A DNA stretch of 64,000 bases, taken from NCBI GenBank assembly GCA_020002185.1, contig CM034534.1, positions 17,731,087-17,795,086 of the forward strand, given 5' to 3'. The stretch's first letter is position 1. Each line of letters begins with the position of its first letter. The translations under genes and the position numbers were made by a program. Below, piece after piece: positions 20,401 to 31,410 of the stretch. The notes beneath the pieces are model-generated. The model was not told where the DNA came from, searched no databases, and saw nothing but the letters and a program-made list of their open reading frames with translations. Origin of the DNA: Paraescarpia echinospica (lineage: Eukaryota > Annelida > Polychaeta > Sabellida > Siboglinidae).

Positions 20401-21156
20401 GGTAATTACAACTGATAAGACTGGTTGAATTTTGAGAAGAATTATTTCTGGCTAAGGGCCTGAAGCTGTTTGATGCCTGGTTCTTGCAGGTAGCCATGTG
20501 TGTGGAGACTTGAGCCATAAACGAAGAGACTGCCCCAATCGAAACAACAAGACGACCAAGAGACAATTGTAAGTTTTGTGTGGACGTGGTATCATAATAA
20601 TAATAACAAAATGTTAAATAATAGTTAATAATATTAACATTACTTCTTTACCATCAATATGCTTGAAAATTGTGCTCAGCAGCACAGTAAAATCAAAGGA
20701 TTAAGCCAAAAAAGTAGATTAGGACTAGATGAATAACAGAGCGATAGAACTTTCAAATGAGGAAAGGCAGTAAAGAGTGAAAGATATATTATTTGTGACG
20801 GGTCGTGATAGTTCAGACCTTAAGGTACATTTTGGTGGTATGGAATTAAAGCGCAGTGAACTACATTGGATGTGGCACTATATAAAATAAATATTATTAC
20901 TATTATCAACACATCAAGCAGAACACCTGGAAGTGTTAATATTCTTGTTATAGAAGATGGTCTTCTATTATTTACTAATCAGTTGGAATGTGTGCAGTGT
21001 AATATTTATGTTTAAAATTACTCGGTGTACAAATGTTTTATTATTTGATTTGTGTTGGTCAGTTGCAAGCGGACAGCAACAAAGACAAGTGATGGAGACG
21101 TCACTGCAGACGTCATCTCAAGCGAGGGGAGGAAGAAACTGAAGAAATGTCACTGA
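17404..21156 (+). CDS. ZCCHC4: ZCCHC4-like rRNA adenine methyltransferase, C-terminal exons
   Basis: Five exons match the C-terminal half of ZCCHC4, which methylates an adenine (m6A) in 28S rRNA in the nucleolus. They are: 17404-17528 (VDCDNHVLYQKGS...ARLFTNLPPASIKLPREKGY), 18666-18740 (KFCAKCQCYV...HCNKC), 19579-19684 (DGRQYTHCDKCQRCVKPSHV...), 20490-20568 (zinc knuckle VCGDLSHKRRDCPN) and 21063-21156 (basic tail ending GRKKLKKCH, stop TGA 21154-21156). All junctions use GT/AG with good acceptors. The cysteine pairs form the DHHC-like zinc domain typical of the family. Two oddities: exon 2 ends in phase 2, while exon 3 needs phase 0, a one-base mismatch; and the first zinc-knuckle cysteine is replaced (S-H-V-C instead of C-x-x-C). 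Exons for the GRF finger and methyltransferase domain were not found upstream. Confidence 0.85.
17820..17955. repeat. degenerate ~25-bp repeat in ZCCHC4 intron
   Basis: Variants of GTGAAAACCACAGCTGATA recur about five times (17828-17952) with drifting spacing, suggesting an old decayed minisatellite. Confidence 0.5.
18001..18662. repeat. 331-bp tandem duplication in intron, ending at a splice acceptor
   Basis: Copies at 18001-18331 and 18332-18662 differ at only four bases (about 98.8% identical). Copy 2 runs into ATTATTGCAG, the acceptor of the next ZCCHC4 exon at 18666; copy 1 ends ATTATTGCAAC, so it lacks the acceptor AG. Each copy keeps a frame of about 95-105 codons open without an ATG, and three of the four differences would change the amino acid, so the frame is probably not under selection. 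The event is recent, or reflects two haplotypes collapsed in tandem by assembly. Confidence 0.9.
18741..19578. other. ZCCHC4 intron, no further feature
   Basis: AT-rich intron with short open frames on both strands and no recognised repeat or RNA gene. Confidence 0.5.
20140..20312 (+). mobile_element. SINE 3' fragment (family shared with 23.9 and 61.3 kb)
   Basis: The run CTGAATGCTTCCCAGAGAAA, TCGAGATGGTGTTC, GGTCTGCCAGGGAGTAAAGT and GTAAAGTGTTCTGAGCAGTA matches, in the same order, the 3' half of the SINE copies at 24053-24180 and 61500-61625. It ends in ATATAAGAATTTACCTTTAC. The tRNA-like head is missing. It lies in a ZCCHC4 intron, sense to the gene. Confidence 0.7.
20795..20912 (+). mobile_element. 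retroposon tail with LINE-like 3' end
   Basis: GTGACGGGTCGTGATAGTTC, AGACCTTAAGGTACATTTT and a terminal GGCACTATATAAAATAAATA followed by ATT repeats look like the 3' end of a SINE that borrows a CR1/L2-type tail. The TTCAGAC..TAAGGTACATTTT part recurs at 53731-53755. Confidence 0.5.
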
Positions 21157-21375
21157 TGGTTGACTTTGCTGGTTGATGGTTGACACCACTGAATGATGGT
21201 TGACACCAGTGGATGATGGTTGACACTGCCCGTTAATGGTTGACACCACTGAATGATGGTTGACACACTGGTTGATTTTTGACACTGCCGGTTGATGGTT
21301 GACAATGCTGGTTGACACTGCCGGGTGATGATTGACTCTATTGGTTTATGGTTTTTACAATCAGATGATGGTTTC
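21157..21375. repeat. ~20-bp minisatellite in the ZCCHC4 3' UTR
   Basis: About ten degenerate units of GATGGTTGACACCACTGAAT-type sequence, spaced 18-22 bp, start directly at the ZCCHC4 stop codon (the TGA overlaps the first unit) and fade by 21375. Scattered copies recur at 23315-23350. Confidence 0.8.
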
Positions 21376-23335
21376 AATTATATATCTTATTTGCAGTATG
21401 ACCTTTAAAAAATCGACTGTTTTTAAGAAATGTAATTTTAATGTATATTAATGAAAATAACACATTATCTGTTGCTCTATAGCACTGCTGTTGTAATATT
21501 GATGTGTACCCGGTAATACTACATTTTAATTATGGCAAAGCTTGTATACAGCTGTACATACACAAAATCCATGTAAAAAGTAGTACACGATGTAAGTTAA
21601 AAGGATGCAGTCTGTTCCTCATTATACATAAATCTACCTATAATCGAGCTAGCGTATGTATGTATGTATATATGTGATTAGCTTATGTTTTCCTACTAAT
21701 CGGCTTGCAGCTCGGACACCAAACTTTCAGGGACTACCTAGTACTCTGCGATACTAAAAAGAAAAGTAACGCCCTTAAATTTTCTAAATTCCCCAAATAT
21801 CAATGGTTCTTAGTAGTTTTTAAGAGAAATCGCAACGTATACACGTAACTGTTTTAACCAGCAACACTCAACAAATGTGCACGCTAAGGATTGTCTTTTC
21901 AAACGTCCATTAGAATACAACGGGAATCTTTGTCTGAGTGTGTAAACAAGAACGTTTTCTTCTACCTACCAGTTTTTTTTGGTCTTTTTATATTTTGCTG
22001 GATCGTTTCATATGATATGTCAGTCAAATGGCACTTGTAGAAAAGGAAGTATGGTAAAATATTGTATGGATGGCATTGAAAGCCATTTAATTAAATAACT
22101 GGTACTGAATTAGAATGATTCCATGTGCAAAAAGTGCATAGATTTTTCTGAAAACCAATTCGATTTACGCTCAGCAGAAACTGGTTGGACCATCTGCAAC
22201 ATATCTAATGAAACAATTACATTACATGCCTCTAAATCTTGAAAGGACATTTCAAATGTTTAAGTCAAATACTGAATTGCCAGATTTTGTTCACATTTAT
22301 CCATTGGGATTTTGTCATGTGGTCCAGAAAACACCAGATACATGTTGTATTGCATACTCTTGTAAGCCATAAAAGCTAATCCAATCAGTACTCTTACATA
22401 ATCTCAATCACTAATACTTTCACATTTCACTTAGCTCAATCACTGACTGACACTAGCTGGACATTGAAAAAATAAACAATTGCCTGGATCTAACTAGTAG
22501 CTTTCTTTGATATAGGTTGGCTTACTAGCTGTGTCTAGTGTGCACTATGATCATCAAAGCTAGTTCTAACTACTGACAGCAGCACAGGGACAATTGCCAC
22601 ATATATACTCCAATAAAACAGTTAATAAAAGTTAATCAAGAATTGTTAAATTAAATTAACCTCTTCCAGAAAAGTTAATTACCTGTAATTAAATTAATGT
22701 TCCATTTAAATTAGCCCATGCCTGCTATGTATGCACAAATGCATTTTAAGAATGATTTTCATGTATAGAAGCCAAATATTTGGTTGAAGAAATTAAGTAA
22801 GCTTGTTTATTTTGTTCATGTGTGAAATGCACACTTACTATAAGAAATCCTAATAATTTCAGTTGCTACCATGGGTAAAATGTCTTTGAATTTAAATACA
22901 ACTTAAATATTTTCAAAAATACATGCATTTGAATCCAACTCTTGTGGACGAGATAGAATGTATCTGCATGCGTGTGTGCATGCATGCCTGCATGCCTGCA
23001 TGCTTGCATGCGTGTGTGCATGCAAGCAAGCATACTTGTAGAGGGAGGAATTAAAGAGGTAGAATTGGAAAAGAGGCGAGAGAGAAAGAACATCAAAAAA
23101 TATACAGTTACAATAAAAAAATATGTGGGTCTATTCACCTAAAAGAATGAATACATTTGCCTTTTTATTTTGTAAATATTATAATTAATTTGGCAGTGAT
23201 AAATCAATGTGTATATATTATACATTTGGAAATGGCTAAAAGTGACAAGGGTTTCTGTTTATACGTGATTGCCCACCCAACTTGACTAACTTGTCCACCT
23301 AAATCCTAGCATGGTTACAATGGTTGATGGTCAAC
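21376..23335. other. intergenic, no gene recognised
   Basis: AT-rich sequence that probably includes the end of the ZCCHC4 3' UTR. A GTAT microsatellite lies at 21654-21670 and a TGCA/CATG tract at 22976-23036. A short Y-rich segment at 23041-23090 follows. No coding or RNA gene is evident. Confidence 0.4.
22976..23036. repeat. CATG-type microsatellite
   Basis: Imperfect repeats of TGCATGCC and GCATGCATG, self-complementary, about 60 bp. Confidence 0.8.
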
Positions 23336-23348
23336 ACAGTCGGTTGAT

Positions 23349-23530
23349 GGGAGTGTGGCTAGTGTAGTGGTTAGCACATTCGCCTGGCATGCCAGTGCTC
23401 CGAGTTCGAGTACAATCTCAATTTGGGACGTAAAACAACAACTGAGGACGACAAGCACCCTGGCAGTGACCACTCTCAGTAGCATATAATGGTTGATTTG
23501 GTGATAATGTTCTGAAAAAGGCTGACTAGT
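23349..23530 (+). mobile_element. tRNA-derived SINE
   Basis: The segment starts with a tRNA-like head: an A-box-like TGGCTAGTGTAGTGG (23353-23367) and a B-box-like GAGTTCGAGTAC (23401-23412) at tRNA spacing, followed by a non-tRNA body containing ATTTGGGACGTAAAACAACA. The cloverleaf stems do not pair well, so it is a SINE promoter and not a working tRNA gene. The end is not sharply defined. Confidence 0.6.
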
Positions 23531-23924
23531 TGAATGAGATCTCATAAGACCATTATATTTTAACCAAAATAATACAGACTACCCCGGTTAGTCAGTTAAT
23601 AGAACGTTGCCGAGTGATGAAAACAAGTAGAACAACTAGAACTAGATTGTGTGTAACTTTGATTCTTTACTGTGAAACGACTATATCATTATTTAACATT
23701 TATAATGACATCTAGAGCATTTGTGGAAGCATCAATTATTTAAATATTTTGGCAAAGTAGTAGAATTATCGTTATCATGGCCTATTAAGATCTGCACTGC
23801 TATATATATAGATAACTTTGAATACATACAAATGTAAACTTTTCGTTGATTGATTTGTTAGAATATATGTTCAAATATAACATAGCCTGAACATATGGTC
23901 GATCATTCACTACCTAATGTAGCA

Positions 23925-24180
23925 GATTTTGAAATACCCAGGTTCGAATCCGGTGCTGCTATGTCCAGTTCACTCAGCTGTATAAATGAGTACCTAGCTG
24001 CAAACAGTGGTGGATATTTGTGTACAAATATTCTTCACACATTAATTGCAGCATAGCTGAATACTTCCCAAAGAAGTTGAGATGGTGTTTGATTGAACAG
24101 GTCTGTCGGGGAGTAAACTGTAAATGCTTTGAACCGTCCTACGAACTGGACAATATATTATACAAGAACTTATCATGTAA
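23925..24180 (+). mobile_element. SINE copy with CORE-like middle, head partly lost
   Basis: It begins in the tRNA-like B box (CCCAGGTTCGAATCCGGTGC, 23938-23957), continues with CCAGTTCACTCAGCTGTATA and AATGAGTACCTAGCTGC, then AGTGGTGGATATTTGTGTAC and the 3' part shared with 20140-20312 and 61295-61625 (AGATGGTGTTTGATTGAACA, GGTCTGTCGGGGAGTAAACT). The central CAGTTCACTCAGCTGTA-AATGAGTACC resembles the conserved core of CORE-SINEs such as MIR. Confidence 0.7.
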
Positions 24181-24182
24181 TA

Positions 24183-25720
24183 TTATGGTAAAATCTGTGC
24201 AACTGTTGTTGCATCTTCAATGAAAAGATTGTCAAAGACTGCCAGTCCAAATGTTGCAGTACCGTAGCTTACATACCCATGCGTAGACACTCCTTTCTGC
24301 AGTTCGACATCAAACCCATCCGTAGACACTCCTTTCTGCAGTTTGACATCAAACCCATCCGTAGACACTCCTTTCTGCAGTTTGACATCAAACCCATCCG
24401 TAGACACCCCTTTCTGCAGTTCGACATCAAACCCATCGGTAGACCCTCCTTTCTGCAGTTCGACATCAAACCCATGCATAGACACCCCTTTCTGTAGTTT
24501 GACATCAAACCCATGCGTAGACACTCCTTTCTGTAGTTTGACATCAAACCCATCCGTAGACACTCCTTTCTGCAGTTTGACATCAAACCCATGCGTAGAC
24601 ACTCCTTTCTGTAGTTTGACATCAAACCCATCCGTAGACACTCCTTTCTGCAGTTTGACATCAAACCCATGCGTAGACACTCCTTTCTGTAGTTTGACAT
24701 CAAACCCATCCGTAGACACTCCTTTCTGCAGTTTGACATCAAACCCATCCGTAGACACTCCTTTCTGCAGTTTGACATCAAACCCATGCGTAGACACTCC
24801 TTTCTGCAGTTTGACATCAAACCCATGCGTAGACACTCCTTTCTGCAGTTCGACATCAAACCCATGCGTAGACACTCCTTTCTGCAGTTTGACATCAAAC
24901 CCATCCGTAGACACTCCTTTCTGCAGTTCGACATCAAACCCATGCGTAGACACTCCTTTCTGCAGTTTGACATCAAACCCATCCGTAGACACTCCTTTCT
25001 GCAGTTTGACATCAAACCCATCTGTAGACACTCCTTTCTGCAGTTTGACATCAAACCCATGCATAGACACCCCTTTCTGTAGTTTGACATCAAACCCATG
25101 CGTAGACACTCCTTTCTGTAGTTTGACATCAAACCCATCCGTAGACACTCCTTTCTGCAGTTTGACGTCAAACCCATGCGTAGACACTCCTTTCTGCAGT
25201 TTGACATCAAACCCATCCGTAGACACTCCTTTCTGCAGTTTGACATCAAACCCATCCGTAGACACTCCTTTCTGCAGTTTGACATCAAACCCATGCGTAG
25301 ACACTCCTTTCTGTAGTTTGACATCAAACCCATCCGTAGACACTCCTTTCTGCAGTTTGACATCAAACCCATCCGTAGACACTCCTTTCTGCAGTTTGAC
25401 ATCAAACCCATGCGTAGACACTCCTTTCTGCAGTTCGACATCAAACCCATGCGTAGACACTCCTTTCTGCAGTTTGACATCAAACCCATCCGTAGACACT
25501 CCTTTCTGCAGTTCGACATCAAACCCATGCGTAGATACTCCTTTCTGCAGTTTGACATAAAACCCATCCGTAGACACTCCTTTCTGCAGTTCGACATCAA
25601 ACCCATGCGTAGACATTCCTTTCTGTAGTTTGACATCAAACCCATCCGTAGACACTCCTTTCTGTAGTTCGACATCAAACAATATGTGTTTGCCCACAAA
25701 TCCCACCGCCTTGTTATCCT
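24183..25720 (-). other. possible repeat-containing exon across the 39-bp array
   Basis: The minus-strand frame over the array encodes about 36 tandem 13-residue units of the form KLQKGVSTDGFDV/ELQKGVSTHGFDV, flanked by unique ends: DNKAVGFVGKHILFDVE upstream and YVSYGTATFGLAVFDNLF, IEDATTVAQILP then a stop at 24183 downstream. It has no ATG, but TTTTCTGTTGTAG precedes it as a plausible splice acceptor at about 25721. If real it would be a long repetitive low-complexity protein segment. The open frame is nearly guaranteed by the repeat period, and other frames are open too, so coding status is unproven. Confidence 0.2.
24275..25680. repeat. 39-bp minisatellite, about 36 copies
   Basis: Units read TTTGACATCAAACCCATCCG then TAGACACTCCTTTCTGCAG. 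Two main variants alternate at one triplet (CCCATCCG or CCCATGCG), with rarer GCATAG units near 24475 and 25061. Because 39 is divisible by 3 and the unit has no stop in several frames, long frames stay open on both strands. The rare variants lie 15 units apart inside similar variant strings, suggesting an internal duplication of about 585 bp. Copies are nearly identical, so homogenisation is recent. Confidence 0.95.
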
Positions 25721-26115
25721 ACAACAGAAAAGCCATAAGCAAAACGTTTAGTACATTTTATGATGCAGGTCTCAATTATAGTTTATTTTTATATAACAAT
25801 ATGTAAAATAAGATCTCCACGTGTCATAATCCTATCTAATGGAGACAGATAATTTGTTGTTTTTCCTTAAAAAACCTTTGTCCTACAAAACAATGGCTCA
25901 TATTTTATCATGATGACACAAATAGTTGTTTGTCACATCAGCTATGGAGTTTTTGTTCCACCCTACAATTTGTTTTCTCGTGGAAGCCAACATAGGAGAT
26001 GCTTCCAATCAGACAAGAAGATTTAGTCTATAGATTTTAAGGTTAAATTATCATTAAACATCTACCAGAAAGATGGTAGTGAAATGTCTGCAATATGTGA
26101 ATGTCATATATTATG
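25721..26115. other. no gene recognised
   Basis: AT-rich spacer between the minisatellite and the TC tract; nothing recognisable. Confidence 0.4.
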
Positions 26116-26512
<397 letters not shown>

Positions 26513-26593
26513 GGCTGATGTCTGTCTTGAGAGACTGTGTCATCTACTGTTCCTTGTTGTGACTGCTCAACTTATGTTTATTTGCTTGTTGTA

Positions 26594-27590
26594 GAATGTG
26601 CGGCTGGCTGCTCCAAGTGCTCTGAGGCTATACAGAGTTGCATACCACAAGGATCAGTGATTGGTATTCTTCTTTTTGTAATATTCACAAATGATTTGCC
26701 TGATGTTATAAAGGTCTCTCATATTTTCTTGTTTGCGGATGATCTGATGCTTTTTAATCCAATTTGTACCGAGGAGTACTGCACAAAACTGTAATAAGAT
26801 CGTATCTCTGCCGAACGCTGGACAGATACATCAATTTTGAAATTCTCTCCAGATAAATATATCCAAGTACGGACAATGTGAAAGTTATTGGAGGCACTTT
26901 CGATCCATCGCTTACTTTTGAGGCATATATGTCACACAAAAATTATAAAACCAATTCAATTATGGGAATAATCCGACGAACTTTCGATCACATGAATGAA
27001 AAGTGTTTTTCTACAACTTTTAAGTATATCGTCCGACTACACATTGAATACATTAATCAAGTATGGAGTCCTTTCTTAATGAAACATATTACAGCTTTTC
27101 AAAATGGTCAGCGCAGAGCAACCAAATTAATTCATGTTTTAAAAGACCTTGAATACAAAGAACGTTTACAGAGACTGAAATTACCAACTCTATCATACGG
27201 TCGCCTCACAGGGGATATGATTGAAATGTACACGATACTAACTGGGAAATATGATCCAGCAGTCTTATCCAATGTTGTTACTTTGGGAGCCAACGAAGCA
27301 CATACGAAAGGGCACCACCTAAAAATATTTGAAGAAAGATGCCGATTAAATATTAGAAATAACTCATTTATATACCGACGCACAGACGTATGAAACAGTC
27401 TCCCACAGTATGTGGTTGACGCTTCACCGATGCAGTCATTTGACACAAAAATATATAAGTTATACCAAAATCACTATATGAAAACTGAATACACTGCCAA
27501 ACTCCTACCTTAGATTGTTCCAGACTCAGACGCATGCACACAGTCCGAGCATATGTCAAAAACGAGAGCTGGCATTTAAAAGGCAGATGC
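26594..27590 (+). mobile_element. CR1-like LINE 3' portion
   Basis: Reads from the RT palm: CIPQGSVIGILLFVIFTNDL (26640-26699) and FLFADDLMLF (26726-26755, catalytic F-A-D-D). A frameshift and stop follow near 26792. It then continues TFDPSLTFEAYMSHKNYKTN, IIRRTFDHMNEKCF, YIVRLHIEYINQVWSPFLMKH (R-P-H-L-E-Y-normal block altered), RATKLIHVLKDLEYKERLQR, LTGKYDPAV and RCRLNIRNNSFIYRRTDV to the stop at 27391, with the last W-N-S-L-P block just after it in TGAAACAGTCTCCCACAG. Tail sequence runs to about 27590. 5'-truncated, at least two lesions, otherwise well preserved. Confidence 0.8.
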
Positions 27591-28264
27591 AGTAATCCCT
27601 ATTCAAGCCAGAAGAGGACATGTAAGAACTTGTAAGATGTTACTCACTTTACTTTCAGGTGTTGAAAATGGCCCAGCAACATTGAAGTTAATTTTTGAAA
27701 GACAACACAGAATCAGGAAGTGGGAGACGCTAACTGCACCAACGATCGGCTCGGGACATCTCATCGGGAGCTCCTTACAACCCTACTCTGGAAAGTAGTG
27801 TCACAATCTTGATCTCTCACAGTTGACGCACACCGTGTGGTAGTACCGTGCAGGGGAGGGATATATCGACACCCCAGACCTTCCCGGCGTTCCCATAACC
27901 GGTGTGGTCATCCATGCCACGTGATATGGCCCTATATATTGAGCACGTCAAGCTGCAATTAACATAGAAAATGTACCTGCTTTTATACCCTGCCAGATAG
28001 TCAGGCGAAATATGTGGTGTGAACTTCAACTTTAATTAATCTTCATATCTACACCTAGTGAAGTTATTTATTCGTTAGAATGTTATTAAAACTTCGGTCA
28101 TATGTTGTGTTATATGATATGATGCAGTAAACGTGTGTATACGCAGCATAAATAATATTACTAATCTATTATAAGTATTCTGATGTATGCAAGTTCATGG
28201 ACAGCATTGGTTGACGACGATAGGGGGCGAATCCAATATGGCCGCACACAGTGGGCAAACTTCA
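27591..28264. other. no gene recognised
   Basis: Includes a GC-richer block at 27820-27930 with an open minus frame (27817-28029) of no recognised family. It may be 3' UTR of the flanking LINEs. Confidence 0.35.
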
Positions 28265-30256
28265 AAAAGTCAAATCACTTACACATACTTACACTTACAG
28301 ATTAATGGGCTGATTTAAGCCATTGGTCTTTGTTGGTGCCCATATCCCAGGCTATTCCAGTGCTTGTCGAGTCTGGCCTTAAACTGTGTGACGGTCTTGG
28401 CATCTACCACATGTTGTGGGAGCCTGTTCCACTGATCCACGGCTCTAACTGAGAAGTAATTCTGTCTGGCCAGCAGTCTTGTTCTTTGCTTGAAAAGCTT
28501 TCTCGTGTGTTCTCGTGTTGCTGTACTGTCCCTCTCCTGGAAGAAGTGACGAGCTTCAACTTTGTCGATTCCGTTAAGTATTTGTACGTTTCAATAAGGT
28601 CGCCTCTCTGACGTTGGCAATACAACGAGTGTAGTTTCAGTTGTTGTAATCGTTGTTCATATGTGAGCTTTGCTATGCTGGTAACCAGCTTGGTTGCTCT
28701 TCGCTATACCTTTTCGAAGATGTCAATGTCATTTGCCAGATATGGGCACCATGCTTGACACAAAACTCGAGGTGTGGACGGACATATGCCCGGTAGAGTG
28801 TCACAAATGATTTCTTGGTCATGTGCTTAAAAGTTCTCTTTACCATGCCAAGAGCTTACATGGCTTTCATTGCTGCTTTCTGGCATTGCACAGTCGGTTT
28901 TAGGTTGGTGGTCACCCACACCCCAACGTCCTTTTCCTCATTTGTTGTCTCGAGGTTCGCTATGGCTCCAGTCTTGTTTGTCATAGTGTACGTTTTGTGT
29001 GGCGATTTCCCCACTTGCATTAACTTGCAGTTCTCGGGGTTGAATTGTAGCAACCATTCATTACTCCAATCTTCGAAGGTGTCAATGTCAGTTTGTATGG
29101 TCTTGGTCTTCCTGGTTACGGATTGTTGCGTATAGCTTCGTGTCATCGGCAAACATCTTGATGCTGCAGTGGACCATGTCTGGGATGTCATTCACATAGA
29201 GGATAAAAAGAAGCGGTCCAATGACAGATCCCTGGGGAACTCCACTGATGACGGGGGCTCATTCTGACTTAGATCCGTTGATTACCACTTGCTGAGTTCT
29301 ATTAGTCAAGAAAGTTTTCTGCCATCGAACCACTTTGCCTCGGATGCCGTAGGCTTCTAGCTTCTTTACTAGTCTGCAGTGAGGAACTGTGTCGAACGCT
29401 TTCTTGTAGTCCAGGTATATGACATCCAGACCGTATCCCTCGTCCAGTGTTCGTGTCCATTCCTCAAAGGTCTCTAGTAAGTTGGTCAAATAGGACTTGC
29501 CTTCCAGAAACCCATCTGGTTATCGTTGATGATGCTGTGTTCGTTGAGGAACTTGATCGTGCTCTCTCTGAAGATTGCTTCCAGAATCTTGCAGGGTATG
29601 GATGTTAGGCTGATTGGACGGTAGTTTCCAGCCTTCTCTTTAGACCCCTTCTTGAAAATTGATGTGACTAGGGCTTGTTTCCAGTCTGTAGGGATTTGAG
29701 CCGTGTCTAATGGTTGGTGAAATATCCAGTACATCGGCTTAGCAAGGGTTTTGCTGCACTCTTTCAGTACCCACGGGAGCAACCCGTCTGGGCCTGGCGC
29801 CTTGTTGGGATGGATACTTTGTAGTTTCTTGTGTACAGTCTCTTCTGTAAATATGATGTCAGCTACACACTCGTTTGTTCTTTGATGAAATTCTGGGATG
29901 GTAGACTTATCCTCATTTACAAACACTGTCTTGAAAAAGTCACCCTGTACATCTGCTTTTTCCTGGTCATTTTCTGTTAGTCTGCCGTCTTCTTTCTCCA
30001 GCTGACTTACTGTTACCTTTACCTTCTGTTTTGATCTCAGGTAACCGTAGAATTATTTGGTTCCTTCTTGAAATTGTTGATTAGTTTCTCCTCGTAGTCC
30101 TTCTGTGCTTGTCTAATTTTGGCGTTTGTCTCATTTCTCTGTTTGGCATATGCAGTATAGTCTCTGTCAAGCCCCGAACTTTTGTAGCGTTTGTATAAGT
30201 CATACTTTCTCTTCACTGTTCTCAGCATTTGTTTACTCCACCATGGTGGTGCGTTG
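28265..30256 (-). mobile_element. CR1-like LINE, minus strand, 5'-truncated
   Basis: Minus strand from 30250: a linker (RKYDLYKRYKSSGLDRDYTA, KQRNETNAKIRQAQKDYEEK), then RT blocks SIHPNKAPGPDGLLPWVLKE (29815-29756), NYRPISLTSIPCKILEAI (29625-29572), LDVIYLDYKKAFDTVPHCRL (29430-29371), [20 protein letters not shown] (29240-29180), FADDTK (29150-29133), SNEWLLQFNPENCKLMQVGK (29065-29006), the thumb LYCQRQRGDLIETYKYL, and DQWNRLPQHVVDAKTVTQF at about 28450-28370. The catalytic F-A-D-D is intact. The endonuclease is missing, and frameshifts split the polyprotein at roughly 29490, 29260, 29150 and 28850. The 3' end lies near 28265. Confidence 0.85.
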
Positions 30257-30854
30257 TATTAAACAATTTTTTAACTTGTGCATTAATTTTGTGTGCCTTA
30301 AGTGACGATACATTTGTTTCTAGTACTTTGATCACTGCCAAATAATATAACTACAATGAGCCAACCACAAGCATGTGTGTATTTGCATTATGATTCGCAA
30401 GATGTTCTATGAACACATTACGCCATTGCGTATGTACGTGTATGTCTATATATGTGTCTACATTATGGTACGATTCAAAAGTTAAGTTTATAAACATAAT
30501 AACCATGTTCTTTTCTTGCGCGCGCGTGCCTGCCGCCGTGAATAAACTATCAACAATAACGAATTTTGTTGTTGTACCCAAAGGCAATATATAGAACAGA
30601 CTACAACTACTTGATGTTCTACACAAAAAAGACCTACCTACCTTCCTGTTGCAGCCATCTTGCAATGACTACCCCTTCATGCTGTCTTTTCCGGCATTTG
30701 TTTTCATATCCTATAGTGTGTTCCACTGTTGAAATCACCTGTTAAACGAAACACCGCATCGAGCGTCAAGCGAATATTGTTTGTTACATACATATAATGT
30801 GCGTTGGACCCACGCAATTCAACCATCCACCACTGTTTTCCTATTGGTCGTTTT
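30257..30854. other. no gene recognised
   Basis: AT-rich; contains TGTATG/TATGTG runs and a CGCGCGCGTG patch at 30518-30527. No ORF or RNA gene recognised. Confidence 0.4.
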
Positions 30855-31332
30855 ACGCTCATCATGGAGAGTGACAATAACAATGAGTTTTATTTCCCTA
30901 CGACCCCTTGTGGAGTATGAAAAAAGTGTTCTCTCTAAAGTACATTTTAATAGAACACTTTGTATTCTTAAGAACATCTAGGCTTCTATATATAAATCAT
31001 ATTTGCTTGATGTAAAACATAACACACAATACATAAAACGTTATGTGACCTTACTGTATTAAGTGTTTTCAATAATTTTTTAATCAGTAGTGCAAACCAA
31101 ATAATATTAAATAGAATAAAACACATATTACACATGTATTGCACAACTGGAACACATTTACATGTAATTATATGACTAATAAATTAACTATAAGCTACAA
31201 TGTTTCTTCTATGCAATCTGGAAAGATCTGTCAACTGTTTCACAATATGTACATTAAACAACTGGTTTATTTTCAAAGTATTAGGTCTGTTTCTAAAGTA
31301 TTTCTGTATGTATTGAGAGAGAGAGAGAGAGA

Positions 31333-31410
<78 letters not shown>

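Noticed and set aside
22866..23138. Minus frame with HACRHAGMHAHTHADT
   Set aside because: Translation of the CATG-type microsatellite.
23349..23420. Functional tRNA gene
   Set aside because: A and B boxes are present, but the stems do not pair as a cloverleaf; it is the head of a SINE.
24343..25560. 405-codon plus-strand frame over the 39-bp array
   Set aside because: Open only because the unit is a multiple of three; no unique coding flank on this strand.
24275..25680. CRISPR-like array
   Set aside because: Units are contiguous with no spacers, and the genome is eukaryotic.
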